Shown piece by piece: positions 7,951 to 15,780 of a stretch of DNA of 64,000 nucleotides; position 1 is the first letter of the stretch; each line of letters begins with the position of its first letter. The stretch spans positions 1 through 64,000 of the forward strand of contig NZ_RBIL01000001.1 of assembly GCF_003633755.1 (NCBI RefSeq). Direction: 5' to 3'. The position numbers were made by a program, and so were the translations under genes. This stretch comes from Solirubrobacter pauli (lineage in GTDB: Bacteria; Actinomycetota; Thermoleophilia; Solirubrobacterales; Solirubrobacteraceae). A model generated the notes under the pieces. It searched no databases and was not told the origin of the DNA. It saw nothing but the letters and a program-made list of their open reading frames with translations.

Positions 7951-8704
7951 AGCTCTCCTCGAGGTAGAGGTAGACCGACTGCGCGTCGTGATGGCTGTAG
8001 CCGATCGACAGGTCCTGCCCGGACTCGAACAGGAAGTCGCCGCCGCGCAGGGAGACGACGACCGCGCTGTCGACGCCGGGCGCCCAGACGATCGGGCCGC
8101 CCTGGAGGATCTTGCGCAGATGGTCGAACAGCAGGTAGCCGCCGTGCTCCGTGCTCTGGACGACGCCCGTGTACTGCTCGGGCGCGAGGGCGAGCGCGTA
8201 CGGGCCCTTGATGCCGTTGCGAAGGAGCGTCTCGACCGCCTCGGCGACGTGCCGCGTGTAGGCGTTGAAGTCGCCGGACAGGGCGATCGCGTCGTGCGTG
8301 CAGGACTCCGCGATGCCCTTGAAGCCCGCCGCCGCCCAGCCGTGGAACACGGCGCGGTTCTCCGCCCGGGCCATCCGCCGGGCGGCCTGCTCGAGCGGCT
8401 CGAGGTCGATGTCCTCGGCCCCGCGCTCGAGGTCGGCGAGCTCCGCACGCGAGAGCGCGAAGTCCACGCGCATCTCGACCAGCGGGAGCACGCGCCGGCG
8501 TGCGCTCGTGAGCCCGTCGGCGCCGTCCGGCAGCGGCTCGATCCGGCCGAGGTTGGTGGCGCTGTAGTCCCAGCCCAGCGGGCCGGAGAAGTCGACGACC
8601 TTGCGGGCCGCCAGGCCCGGCTCCAGGCGCGTCCGCGCCTCCTCGTCGAGCTCCGCCCACCCCTCGTCGGTGATCGGCGCACGCTCGCGCAGCAGATGGT
8701 TCAC
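7895..8704 (-). CDS. enc: Family 1 encapsulin shell protein
   Basis: 269 residues, the usual size for the HK97-fold shell protein of the linocin/CFP29 group. Diagnostic segments are the N-terminus LLRERAPITDEGWAELDEEA, then KVVDFSGPLGWDYSATNLGR, the middle VFHGWAAAGFKGI, and the C-terminal E-loop/A-domain strands with QDLSIGYSHHD and VYLYLEESFSFRV. The N-terminal helix and the P-domain groove normally bind the LGIGSLK cargo tag, and two proteins here carry that tag. The start is GTG 8704, which overlaps the ferritin stop (GTGA), so shell and cargo are translationally coupled. It self-assembles into an icosahedral cage in the cytoplasm. Confidence 0.95.
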   Translation of the reverse strand: MNHLLRERAPITDEGWAELDEEARTRLEPGLAARKVVDFSGPLGWDYSATNLGRIEPLPDGADGLTSARRRVLPLVEMRVDFALSRAELADLERGAEDIDLEPLEQAARRMARAENRAVFHGWAAAGFKGIAESCTHDAIALSGDFNAYTRHVAEAVETLLRNGIKGPYALALAPEQYTGVVQSTEHGGYLLFDHLRKILQGGPIVWAPGVDSAVVVSLRGGDFLFESGQDLSIGYSHHDAQSVYLYLEESFSFRVTTPEAACSLVPPS

Positions 8705-9084
8705 AGCCCGGCCCCCTTCAAGCTCCCGATGCCCAACGACCCCGGCTGGCCTCCGCCACCCGATCCACCCAGGCCGGCGCCCTCCTCGGCCTCCTCGCCC
8801 GCCTCCACGATGTCACCCTCCTGGAAGAGGACGCCGCGCGCGATCTCGCGCCACACCGGCGTGCGCCGGAGCAGGAACTCCAGGTCCATCGCGAAGTGCT
8901 TGAACTCCTCCGTCTGCGCGTTGCGCATGACCGCGAGCGCCTCCGGGTCCTGCTCGACCGCCAGCCGCTGCTCATACCAGCCGATCGCCTCGGCCTCCTC
9001 GGTCAGCGAAGCGCACAGGCGGGCAAACGTTCGGGTCCGCGCCGGCAGCTCCTCGGGCGGCTCGTGGTACTGGTCGAAGCCCAT
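8701..9084 (-). CDS. Encapsulated ferritin-like cargo (EncFtn)
   Basis: 127 residues from ATG 9084. A two-helix ferritin-like protein: helix 1 has EEAEAIGWYEQR and helix 2 has AQTEEFKHFAMDLEFLLRR. The pattern of Glu32, Glu60 and His63 matches the iron ligands of encapsulated ferritins, which form the ferroxidase centre at a subunit interface. After an acidic, then Gly-rich linker (about 94-115) the protein ends in GSLGIGSLKGAGL, the encapsulin targeting peptide. It oxidises Fe(II) inside the shell, which stores the mineral. First gene of a two-gene operon with the shell protein; the long form upstream of ATG 9084 is not protein-like. Confidence 0.93.
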   Translation of the reverse strand: MGFDQYHEPPEELPARTRTFARLCASLTEEAEAIGWYEQRLAVEQDPEALAVMRNAQTEEFKHFAMDLEFLLRRTPVWREIARGVLFQEGDIVEAGEEAEEGAGLGGSGGGGQPGSLGIGSLKGAGL

Positions 9085-9091
9085 GCTCGGC

Positions 9092-9097
9092 ACAGTA
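9092..9097 (-). promoter_or_regulatory. TACTGT -10-like box for the EncFtn-encapsulin operon
   Basis: Minus-strand TACTGT ends 7 nt before ATG 9084. The intergenic region to the divergent Crp/Fnr gene (9085-9166) is the likely control region for both. Confidence 0.5.
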
Positions 9098-9166
9098 CGG
9101 CACGAGGGGTCGGGCCGCGGCGCCGGTGGACAACCGCCGCGAGCGGGACTATTTTTCACGCCCGAG

Positions 9167-9970
9167 GTGACCGGGGTGACGGAGCCATCTCGATTCGGCG
9201 GAGCGCGGCGCGGAGTGCGGCTGCTCGAGCATGATCCCGAGCTGGGGCAGTTGCTGGACGCGCAGCGGCGGGAGCAGGCGACGCACGAGCTGATCGCGCA
9301 CGTCACCGCGGTCGAGGTCGGCGAGTGGGACGGCGCGCGGCTCGCGGACGTCGATCCGCGCAACCTCGGGCTGATCGTGCTGGAAGGCGTGCTAGCGCGC
9401 GAGGTCGTGCTCGAGGAGTTCGTCAGCACCGAGCTGCTCGGCGCCGGGGACATCATCCGCCCGTGGCCGCTGGACCCCGAGCCGTCGCTGCTCCCCGTGC
9501 AGACGCGCTGGAACGCGCTGTCGCCGGCGCGTCTGGCGCTGCTTGACCAACGCGCGGCCGCCGTCATCGCGCGCTACCCGGAGATCAACGCCGTGATCGT
9601 CGACCGGCTGATCGCCCGCTCCCGGCGGCTGGCGATCGAGCAGGCGATCTCGCAGATGAAGCGCGTAGACGATCGGATGTTGGCGCTGTTCTGGCATCTC
9701 GCCGAGCGCTTCGGCCGCGTCGTGCCCGACGGCGTGCAGGTGCCGCTGGTGCTGTCGCACCGGCTGGTCGGCGAGCTCGTCGGCGCGACCCGGCCGTCGG
9801 TCTCCACGGCGCTCGCCGAGCTGACCGCGCGGGGCGAGCTCACACGGCGCGACGACGGCACCTGGCTGCTCCTCGGGCACCCTCCCGCGGTACCGGACGT
9901 GCCGGGGCCGGAGCTGATCCGCCAGCGCCGGCGGCTGACGCCGGCCCGCGCGCAGGGAGCGTCCGGCTAG
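9167..9970 (+). CDS. Crp/Fnr-family transcription regulator
   Basis: 267 residues from GTG 9167 (GTG 9176 is an alternative); a TATTTT lies 11 nt upstream. The N-terminal cyclic-nucleotide-binding-type beta-barrel is divergent and lacks obvious cAMP-contact residues or an Fe-S Cys cluster (it has no Cys). A long dimerisation helix (AIEQAISQMKRVDDRMLALFWHLAERFG) follows, then a clear Crp winged helix (LSHRLVGELVGATRPSVSTALAELTARGEL). Divergent from the encapsulated-ferritin operon with 82 bp between starts, so it is the obvious candidate regulator of the nanocompartment. The inducing signal is unknown. Confidence 0.85.
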   Translation: MTGVTEPSRFGGARRGVRLLEHDPELGQLLDAQRREQATHELIAHVTAVEVGEWDGARLADVDPRNLGLIVLEGVLAREVVLEEFVSTELLGAGDIIRPWPLDPEPSLLPVQTRWNALSPARLALLDQRAAAVIARYPEINAVIVDRLIARSRRLAIEQAISQMKRVDDRMLALFWHLAERFGRVVPDGVQVPLVLSHRLVGELVGATRPSVSTALAELTARGELTRRDDGTWLLLGHPPAVPDVPGPELIRQRRRLTPARAQGASG

Positions 9971-11034
9971 CGGCGGTTCGCGGCGACGCCCTCGGTGCTC
10001 ACGAGGACGACGTCGTCGGTGGGCTTCAGGGGCAGCGGCGCGGCCTGCAGGCCGGCGAGGGACGCGGCGCCGCACGGGCCGGCGTGCAGGCCGGCGGCGG
10101 CGAGCGTCGACAGCGCCGCGCGGGTCTCCTCGTCGGTCACTCCGACGGCCGCGTCGAGGCCCGCGCGCACGGCCGGCCAGGCGAGCGTCGACACCGTGCC
10201 GCAGTTCAGGCCGGCCATGATCGTCGGTGTGCTGGTGTCGACCGAGATCGGGGCGCCGGTCGCCAGCGACGCCGTCACACACGCCGCCGTCGACGGCTCG
10301 ACCGCCAGCACGGCCGGCCGCTGCGTGCGGCCCGGCGCGCGGTAGTGCTCGAGCGCGGCTTGCAGGAGCGAGCCGACGCCGGTCGGGACGACGACGAGGT
10401 CGGGGCTGCGCGGGTGCTGCGCGTCGATCTCGGCGAACAGCGTCGTGTAGCCGCTGACGATCCAGCCCGGGACGTCCTCGTAGCCCGCCCACGCCGTGTC
10501 TTGGATCAGCAGCTCGCCGGTCCCCACGCTGTCGGTGGCGAGGCGCACGGCCTCGTCGTACACGACGTCCGTGTCCACCACCTCGGCGCCCTCGTCGCGG
10601 ATCGCCTGCAGCGTCGAGTCCGGGAGGCCGCCCGCGACGTAGATGCGGCTGGCGAGCTGCAGCCGGCTCGCGATGTACGCGAGTGCGCGGCCGTGGTTGC
10701 CGTCGGTGGCGGTGACCAGCGTCAGGCGCGCGGCCGCGGCCCGGTCCGCCAGCTCGGCGAACGTGGCGGACACGGGCACGCCGAGGTGCGCCGTGATCGC
10801 CCGGTTGGCGGCCCAGGACGCCCCGAGCACCTTGAAGGCGGGCAGGCCGAAGCGGTCGGACTCGTCCTTGACGCGGACACGCGCGACGCCAAGCCGTTGC
10901 GCGAGCTCGCCCGGCAGCTCGACGAGCGGCGTCGGCGCGTAGCCGGGGAGGCTGCGGTGGAACGCGAGCGCGGCGGCGTCGCGGGGCGGCGCCGTCCACT
11001 CGGAGGCGCGCGGGTTCGTGGCGGTCGGTCGCAT
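9967..11034 (-). CDS. PLP-dependent diaminopropionate ammonia-lyase-like enzyme
   Basis: 355 residues from ATG 11034. Fold type II PLP enzyme: the Schiff-base Lys lies in GLPAFKVLGASWA, the Asn-Gly phosphate loop in ATDGNHGRALAY, and the C-terminal glycine loop in GPCGAASLAGL. The extended insert with IQDTAWAGYEDVPGWIVSGY and the PTIMAGLNCG segment point to diaminopropionate ammonia-lyase (YgeX type), which converts 2,3-diaminopropionate to pyruvate and ammonia. It is coupled to the upstream M20 peptidase by a TGATG overlap, the same pairing as ygeX-ygeY of Escherichia coli. Its last codons overlap the end of the convergent Crp gene. Confidence 0.8.
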   Translation of the reverse strand: MRPTATNPRASEWTAPPRDAAALAFHRSLPGYAPTPLVELPGELAQRLGVARVRVKDESDRFGLPAFKVLGASWAANRAITAHLGVPVSATFAELADRAAAARLTLVTATDGNHGRALAYIASRLQLASRIYVAGGLPDSTLQAIRDEGAEVVDTDVVYDEAVRLATDSVGTGELLIQDTAWAGYEDVPGWIVSGYTTLFAEIDAQHPRSPDLVVVPTGVGSLLQAALEHYRAPGRTQRPAVLAVEPSTAACVTASLATGAPISVDTSTPTIMAGLNCGTVSTLAWPAVRAGLDAAVGVTDEETRAALSTLAAAGLHAGPCGAASLAGLQAAPLPLKPTDDVVLVSTEGVAANRR

Positions 11035-12173
11035 CAGGCGCAGAAGGTCGTCGCGATCCGGGTGAGCGTACGCGTCACGGCCTCCAGCGAGGCGACGCTG
11101 ACCCATTCCTCGAGCGCGTGCTCGCCCTCGCCGGTCGGGCCGAACAGCAGCGCCGGGATGCCGGCGGCGGCGATGAACGCGGCGTCCGTCCAGTACGGCG
11201 CGCCGGTCAGCGCGGGCGTCGCGCCGAGCTCGTGCGCGGCGGCGTCGCGGGTCAAGCCGACCAGCTCGTGCTCCGGGTCGATCGCGAACGGCTCGCGGCT
11301 GAGGCCGAGCGCGAACGACGCGCGCAGACCCGGCTGAGCGGCCGTGGCGCGTTCGAGCACCGCCTCGAGCTCGCGCGCGAGGGTCGCCTCGCCCTCCCCC
11401 GGCAGCGTGCGCCGCTCGACGGTGATCGCGCAGCGCCCGGGGTACGAGGACGCCTCGATGCCGCCGGAGATCGTGCCGGCGTGCACGGAGCCGCGACCGA
11501 GGACCGGATGCGGCTCGCGCCCGATCAGCTCCGCGTCCAGCGCGCCGAGCGCGGTGAGCACGGCGCCCGCGTGCACGATCGCGTCGACGCCGAGCTCGGG
11601 CCGCGAGCCGTGGGCCGCGAAGCCCTCGACGAGCACGTCGGCCCAGACGAAGCCCTTGTGGGCGACGATGATCGCCTCGCGGGTGGGCTCCGTGATGATC
11701 GCCGCGTCCGCGCGCACGTGCGTGAGCGCCTCCTGCACGCCGAGCGAGGCGTGCTCCTCGTCCGCCACGCACGCGACGACGACGTCGCCGGCGAGCCCGG
11801 CTGCAGCCGCGTCCCGCGCGGCGACGAGCGCCGCCGCCAGCCCCGCCTTCATGTCGCAGGTGCCGCGCCCGTAGAGGCGATCGCCGTCGCGCCTCGGGGT
11901 GTGCGGGGCGGTCATGCCGTCGACGCCGACCGTGTCGGTGTGGCCGCACAGCAGCAGCGTGCGTCCTCCCCCGCTCCCGCGCGCGGTGATGATCACCGAC
12001 GGCCGGCCCGGCGTCGCCTCCAGCACCTGCGCGTCCAGCCCGTTCTCGGCCGCCCAGCGGACGAGGAACCCGGCGATCTCGGCTTCCCCGGCACCGCCGG
12101 GGACCAGCGCGGGGTTCACGGAGTCGATGGCCACGAGCGCGGCGGTGAGGTCAGCGGCGGTCACGCGCACCAT
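11034..12173 (-). CDS. M20 family metallopeptidase (ArgE/DapE/YgeY type)
   Basis: 379 residues. Di-zinc M20 signature in order: LLCGHTDTVG (first metal His and Asp), YGRGTCDMKAG (bridging Asp), VADEEHASLG (catalytic Glu and metal Glu), ITEPTRE, and a C-terminal ligand in the LLFGPTGEGEHALEEWV segment (His). The lid-domain insert starts with KGFVWADVLVEGFAAHGS. It hydrolyses an amide or N-acyl amino-acid bond; the exact substrate is unknown. Upstream of and translationally coupled to the diaminopropionate ammonia-lyase-like gene, so it may release the amino acid that the lyase degrades. A TGATCAGATCA palindrome lies 16 bp upstream at 12189-12199. Confidence 0.85.
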   Translation of the reverse strand: MVRVTAADLTAALVAIDSVNPALVPGGAGEAEIAGFLVRWAAENGLDAQVLEATPGRPSVIITARGSGGGRTLLLCGHTDTVGVDGMTAPHTPRRDGDRLYGRGTCDMKAGLAAALVAARDAAAAGLAGDVVVACVADEEHASLGVQEALTHVRADAAIITEPTREAIIVAHKGFVWADVLVEGFAAHGSRPELGVDAIVHAGAVLTALGALDAELIGREPHPVLGRGSVHAGTISGGIEASSYPGRCAITVERRTLPGEGEATLARELEAVLERATAAQPGLRASFALGLSREPFAIDPEHELVGLTRDAAAHELGATPALTGAPYWTDAAFIAAAGIPALLFGPTGEGEHALEEWVSVASLEAVTRTLTRIATTFCA

Positions 12174-12188
12174 GGTGCGGACCGGGGA

Positions 12189-12199
12189 TGATCAGATCA
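12189..12199. promoter_or_regulatory. 11-bp palindrome upstream of the M20 gene
   Basis: TGATCAGATCA is a perfect 5-bp inverted repeat around one base, 16 bp ahead of ATG 12173 on the minus strand. It could be an operator, but a palindrome of this length can occur by chance. Confidence 0.25.
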
Positions 12200-12287
12200 A
12201 GCGACATTCCCTGATCTGCCGATGAGCCCGGCTGATGCAGTCGGCCACGGCTGGCGACGAGCGCGTCGCGGGACGGCTGACCGCCGC

Positions 12288-12293
12288 TACGCT
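12288..12293 (+). promoter_or_regulatory. TACGCT -10-like box for the DUF4184 gene
   Basis: TACGCT ends 11 nt before ATG 12305; the transcript would have almost no leader. Confidence 0.4.
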
Positions 12294-12304
12294 CGCCGCG
12301 GCGC

Positions 12305-13060
12305 ATGCCGTTCACGTTCAGCCACCCGGCGGCGGCCCTCCCGCTGCTGCCGCTCCGCCTCGTGCCGTCCGCGCTCGTCATCGGCAGCATGACCCCGGAC
12401 TTCCCGTACTACCTCCCGGGACGCCCGCTCTCGTCGGCGGACACGCACGCCGCGGACGGGATCGTCGGGCTCGACCTCGTGCTGGGCGTGCTGGCGTTCG
12501 CCCTCTGGCACGTGCTGCTCGCGCCGACGCTGGTCGCGCTCGCGCCCGCGCCGCTGCGCGACCGGCTCGCCCCCGACCTGCCGCTGCCGGCGCGCCGGCA
12601 CGTGCGCAGCATCGGAGCCGTCGCGGTCGTGCTCGTCTCGCTGATGGCCGGCGCGGCGACGCACGTGGTGTGGGACTCGTTCACGCACCCCGGCCGCTGG
12701 GGCACCGACCGCATCGGCTGGCTGACCGAGACCCACGGCCCGTTCGCGGGCCACACATGGGCGCAGTACACGAGCAGCGCGGTCGGGCTGCTGCTGCTCG
12801 CGCTCGTCGTCGGCCGGTGGTGGCTGCGCACGCCGCCGCAGCCGGGCCGCCAGCGCGTGCCCGCGCTGCACCGGCGAGCGGTGACAAGAGCCGCGGCGGT
12901 CGTGGCGGCCGCGGGCGTCCTCGGCGCCGTCGCCGGGCTCGCCACCGCTGACGGTGGCCTGTTCGCGCTCGGCTTCCGGGCGCTCACCTGGGGCTGTGGC
13001 GCAGCGGCCGCGGGCCTGCTGGCGCTCGCGGTCCTTCACTCGGCACGCAGCTCGGCGTAG
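12305..13060 (+). CDS. DUF4184 family membrane protein
   Basis: 251 residues. The opening MPFTFSHPAAALPLL and the following SMTPDFPYYL are the signature of DUF4184. The family has conserved His residues (SHPA near 6-8, HVVWDSFTHPGRWG near 120-133) and about 5-6 membrane segments. The SHP...D...THxxWDxFTH pattern resembles metal-dependent membrane hydrolases, but no activity is established. Genome-neighbourhood evidence is absent: it stands alone between the M20 gene and a convergent cupin gene. Confidence 0.8.
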   Translation: MPFTFSHPAAALPLLPLRLVPSALVIGSMTPDFPYYLPGRPLSSADTHAADGIVGLDLVLGVLAFALWHVLLAPTLVALAPAPLRDRLAPDLPLPARRHVRSIGAVAVVLVSLMAGAATHVVWDSFTHPGRWGTDRIGWLTETHGPFAGHTWAQYTSSAVGLLLLALVVGRWWLRTPPQPGRQRVPALHRRAVTRAAAVVAAAGVLGAVAGLATADGGLFALGFRALTWGCGAAAAGLLALAVLHSARSSA

Positions 13061-13069
13061 CCCCACCTC

Positions 13070-13432
13070 CTACGACGGCGGGGTGCCGCCGTCCCGGCTC
13101 CAGGCCGGCTTCCCGCCCGCCGCGTTCGACGTGATCTGCGTGCCGACGATCAGGAAGCGCGCCTCGCCGTCGGTCCGCGGGCGGTGCTCGACCCCGCGCG
13201 GGACGATGTACAGCTCGCCCTCCCGCACGTGCACGTCGCCGGAGCGCAGCTCCACCACCAGCTCACCGTGGGTGACGACGAAGACCTCGTCCTGGTCGTC
13301 GTGCGCGTGCCACTCGGTCGACCCGATCCCCTTGGCGACGCGGTACACGCTGCCGTTGGCCTCCCCGATGACATGTTGCGACCAGTATTCGCCGAGTGCC
13401 TCGGCCGTGGCGTCCAACGCGATTGCCGTCAT
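13070..13432 (-). CDS. Cupin-domain protein
   Basis: 120 residues from ATG 13432. Single small cupin barrel. Motif 1 is TEWHAHDDQDEVFVVTHGEL (His-His-Glu metal ligands) and motif 2 is GELYIVPRGVEHRPRTDG with a distal His. A mononuclear metal site is therefore likely. Its neighbours give no substrate. It shares a 38-bp divergent intergenic region, with back-to-back TANNNT boxes, with the NTF2-like gene. Confidence 0.8.
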   Translation of the reverse strand: MTAIALDATAEALGEYWSQHVIGEANGSVYRVAKGIGSTEWHAHDDQDEVFVVTHGELVVELRSGDVHVREGELYIVPRGVEHRPRTDGEARFLIVGTQITSNAAGGKPAWSRDGGTPPS

Positions 13433-13439
13433 GCACCGA

Positions 13440-13445
13440 ACGCTA
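13440..13445 (-). promoter_or_regulatory. TAGCGT -10-like box for the cupin gene
   Basis: Minus-strand TAGCGT ends 7 nt before ATG 13432. Confidence 0.5.
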
Positions 13446-13458
13446 GTCGCATCGGCCG

Positions 13459-13464
13459 TACGCT
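13459..13464 (+). promoter_or_regulatory. TACGCT -10-like box for the NTF2-like gene
   Basis: TACGCT ends 6 nt before ATG 13471, 13 bp away from the divergent TAGCGT box of the cupin gene. Confidence 0.5.
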
Positions 13465-13470
13465 CTCGGC

Positions 13471-13845
13471 ATGGATCTCCACCCCGCCATGGCCGGACAC
13501 CTCCACGCCGTCACGCAGGACGCCCACGCATTGCGCGACGTGTGGGCGACCGACGGCGTCCTGGAGTTCCCGTACGCCACGGCGGACATGACGGCGCGGA
13601 TCGAGGGCGTCGACGCGCTGGTCGCGTACTTCGACGGCGCTCGCCGCTGGGGCGACTGGACGTTCACGCTGGTGGACGAGGTCCAGGACGAGGCGCGACG
13701 GCTGATCGTCGCGGAGATCCACGCCGAAGCCGTGTGGGTCGAGACCGGGCGCCCGTACGTCCAGGACTACGTCATCTGGATGCGGCTCGACGAAGCCGGC
13801 CGCATCCGCTCCTGGCGCGAGTACTGGGACAAGGCGCGCGTCTAG
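13471..13845 (+). CDS. SnoaL/NTF2-like protein
   Basis: 124 residues with the cone-shaped NTF2/SnoaL pattern: an N-terminal helix (HAVTQDAHALRDVW), DGVLEFPYA, a VDALVAYFDGARRW helix, and C-terminal strands ending YVIWMRLDEAGRIRSWREYWD. The fold covers ketosteroid-isomerase-like enzymes and binding proteins. Asp/His residues in the pocket are compatible with catalysis, but the substrate is unknown. It is followed by a strong hairpin. Confidence 0.75.
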   Translation: MDLHPAMAGHLHAVTQDAHALRDVWATDGVLEFPYATADMTARIEGVDALVAYFDGARRWGDWTFTLVDEVQDEARRLIVAEIHAEAVWVETGRPYVQDYVIWMRLDEAGRIRSWREYWDKARV

Positions 13846-13854
13846 CGTCGTGCG

Positions 13855-13887
13855 CGGCCGGGGAAGCACGATCGGCTTCCCCGGCCG
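13855..13887. terminator. Perfect 13-bp hairpin
   Basis: CGGCCGGGGAAGC pairs with GCTTCCCCGGCCG across a 7-nt loop, starting 10 bp after the NTF2-like stop codon. There is no T-run, as is common in GC-rich actinobacteria. It probably ends transcription from the left and could also serve the leftward gene whose stop is at 14041. Confidence 0.7.
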
Positions 13888-14040
13888 GCGACGTCACTCC
13901 GCGGCTCGAGGCGTGCCGTGCGGCGCCGCTGGTCAGACGGCGAGGGAGCAGAGGGCGCGCGGAGGCTCGTACGGCGGGCCGTACACCCCTTAGATGTCGC
14001 GGGACGCCCGATCTGTGACGCGGGGCGTCCGCTTGCGGAC

Positions 14041-15192
14041 CTAGCGCTGACGTATGCGGATCGTCTTCAGATCCGGCTGCACCGTGACGCTGATCCCGTT
14101 CTTGCCGTCGGAAGGCGTCAGGCCCACGTACGCTCCGCGGCTCTGGAATCGCGTGTCGGGCACGCAACCGACGCCGCGTTCGACGTCCGGCTGGTCCGTC
14201 AGCGGGTCAGGGACGCTCAGGCACCACTCGGCGCCCTTGCGCGTCAGGAGGACATGGCCCTGCAGGCCGCGGACCTTCCAGGCGCGCACGACCTCGTGGC
14301 GGTCGTCGAGCAGGCTGAGCGCCTTCTTCAAGCTCGAATCGCCGGGCGCGACGGGTGTGGCGCGCAGGTCGCTCGGCGCGAGCTCGGGCATCGAACGGCC
14401 GGCTCCGCCGGGCGCCGTCGGCGGCGTGGTCGTCGGGCGGTACTCGCTGCCCTGGGCGTTGAGCCATCTTGGCGGCTGGATGCCGACGAGGGACGGATCG
14501 ACGGCGGCGGCGTCGTAGTAGTTGTTGCGTGGCGTGAGCGTGATCGTCCGTCCACCGCGCACCCGCAGACGCACGCGCGCGGCGAAGTCGGGCGCCAGGC
14601 CGGCCGGCGGCCGCGTCCACCGGACCCGCCCGCTGAGCACCTCCGCGAGCGTGCCGCAGGTGAGGCCGTAGCCGACCGACTGGGCCCCGCGCAGCAGGCA
14701 CAGGGGATCGAGCACGTCCTTGGACCGGTCACGACCGAAGGGGCCGCGCTCCAGCGGGACGAGGGCGACGATCTCACCGCGCGCCCGGGACAGGACGCGG
14801 ATCCCGTTCGCGCGGATCCCGTCGTGCCGCTGGACCAGGTCTTCGAGCAGCGCGAGGACGTCGGACCGCTCGTCCCGCGTCTGCGGCCGGCGCAGCACCG
14901 CGAAGGCCGCGAGCTGATCGGCGGGCACGGGCGTCTGCGACAGGCGCAGGCCGGTCGGCGTCCCCGACGGTGTCGCCGTGGTCGTGCCCACGGACCGCTC
15001 ATCGGCGGGGATCGTCCCCGGACCGTCACCGCGCACGACGACCAGCAGCACGACCACCGCCGCCGCCAGCCCGGCGGCCAGCGCCAACCACGGTCCGCGA
15101 CGGCGATGCGGCGCGAAGCGCGGGAAGCGCCGTGCTCCGGCACGCCGGGTCGCGGCGCGCAGCTCGTCCTCGAGGCTGTCCCAGGCGTTCAT
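14041..15192 (-). CDS. Membrane-anchored hypothetical protein coupled to an ECF sigma factor
   Basis: 383 residues from ATG 15192, which overlaps the sigma-factor stop (ATGA). A short Arg-rich cytoplasmic N-terminus (about 1-33) precedes a single membrane helix (WLALAAGLAAAVVVLLVVV, about 35-53). A long extracytoplasmic region follows, with paired Cys (LCLLRGA...LTCGTL, WCLSVPD...GCVPDT). Position and topology are those of an anti-sigma or sensor partner, but the N-terminus lacks the HxxxCxxC zinc anti-sigma motif. Function as a partner is inferred from coupling alone. Confidence 0.6.
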   Translation of the reverse strand: MNAWDSLEDELRAATRRAGARRFPRFAPHRRRGPWLALAAGLAAAVVVLLVVVRGDGPGTIPADERSVGTTTATPSGTPTGLRLSQTPVPADQLAAFAVLRRPQTRDERSDVLALLEDLVQRHDGIRANGIRVLSRARGEIVALVPLERGPFGRDRSKDVLDPLCLLRGAQSVGYGLTCGTLAEVLSGRVRWTRPPAGLAPDFAARVRLRVRGGRTITLTPRNNYYDAAAVDPSLVGIQPPRWLNAQGSEYRPTTTPPTAPGGAGRSMPELAPSDLRATPVAPGDSSLKKALSLLDDRHEVVRAWKVRGLQGHVLLTRKGAEWCLSVPDPLTDQPDVERGVGCVPDTRFQSRGAYVGLTPSDGKNGISVTVQPDLKTIRIRQR

Positions 15193-15740
15193 CGGCGTTC
15201 TCCCAGCTGGGCGCGCAGCGTTCTCAACCCGCGTGAGACGCGCTGGCGGATGACCTGCGGCGAGCTCTCCAACTCACGCGCGATGTCGGTGTACTCGCGC
15301 TCGTCGAGCACCCGCGCCCGGATCGCCGCGCGCTGGTCCTGCGGCAAGGACTCGAGCAGCCGCTCGAGCGACGCCTGCCCGGCGACCGCCTGCGCCTCGA
15401 TCGCGAGCAGGTCCTCGTCGTCGACCGCGATCGGCTCCATCGCCAGCCGCGTCCGGGCGCGCGCTTCCACGCGCCCGCGGCGGAAGCTCTCCAGCAGCTT
15501 GTTGCGCGCGATGCCGAGCAACCACGCGGCCGCCGCGCCCTCGGCCGGCCGGTAGCGGCGCAGCGCGACCAGCGCGGCCGCGAACGTCTCGGCGGTCAGG
15601 TCGAACGCGTGCTCGGGCTCGGAGACCCGCTGGCGCAGATAGCCGACGACGAGCCCTCGATGCCGCCGGTAGAAGAGCGCGAAGGCGTCGTCGTCGCCCG
15701 TGGCGGCCCGTCGCAGCAGCTCGTCGTCGTCGGTGACCAT
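15189..15740 (-). CDS. ECF-type sigma-70 factor
   Basis: 183 residues from ATG 15740. Region 2 is clear (ALFYRRHRGLVVGYLRQRV, then AFDLTAETFAAAL and AAAWLLGIARNKLLESFRRG, the -10 recognition helix). A linker and region 4 follow (LPQDQRAAIRARVLDEREYTDIARELESSPQVIRQRVSRGLRTLR), the -35 recognition helix-turn-helix. It directs RNA polymerase to a specific regulon. The coupled downstream membrane protein is the likely signal partner. Confidence 0.9.
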   Translation of the reverse strand: MVTDDDELLRRAATGDDDAFALFYRRHRGLVVGYLRQRVSEPEHAFDLTAETFAAALVALRRYRPAEGAAAAWLLGIARNKLLESFRRGRVEARARTRLAMEPIAVDDEDLLAIEAQAVAGQASLERLLESLPQDQRAAIRARVLDEREYTDIARELESSPQVIRQRVSRGLRTLRAQLGERR

Positions 15741-15780
15741 CTACAAGCCATCTTGCGCAACCCCCGCGCCGTGTGACCGA

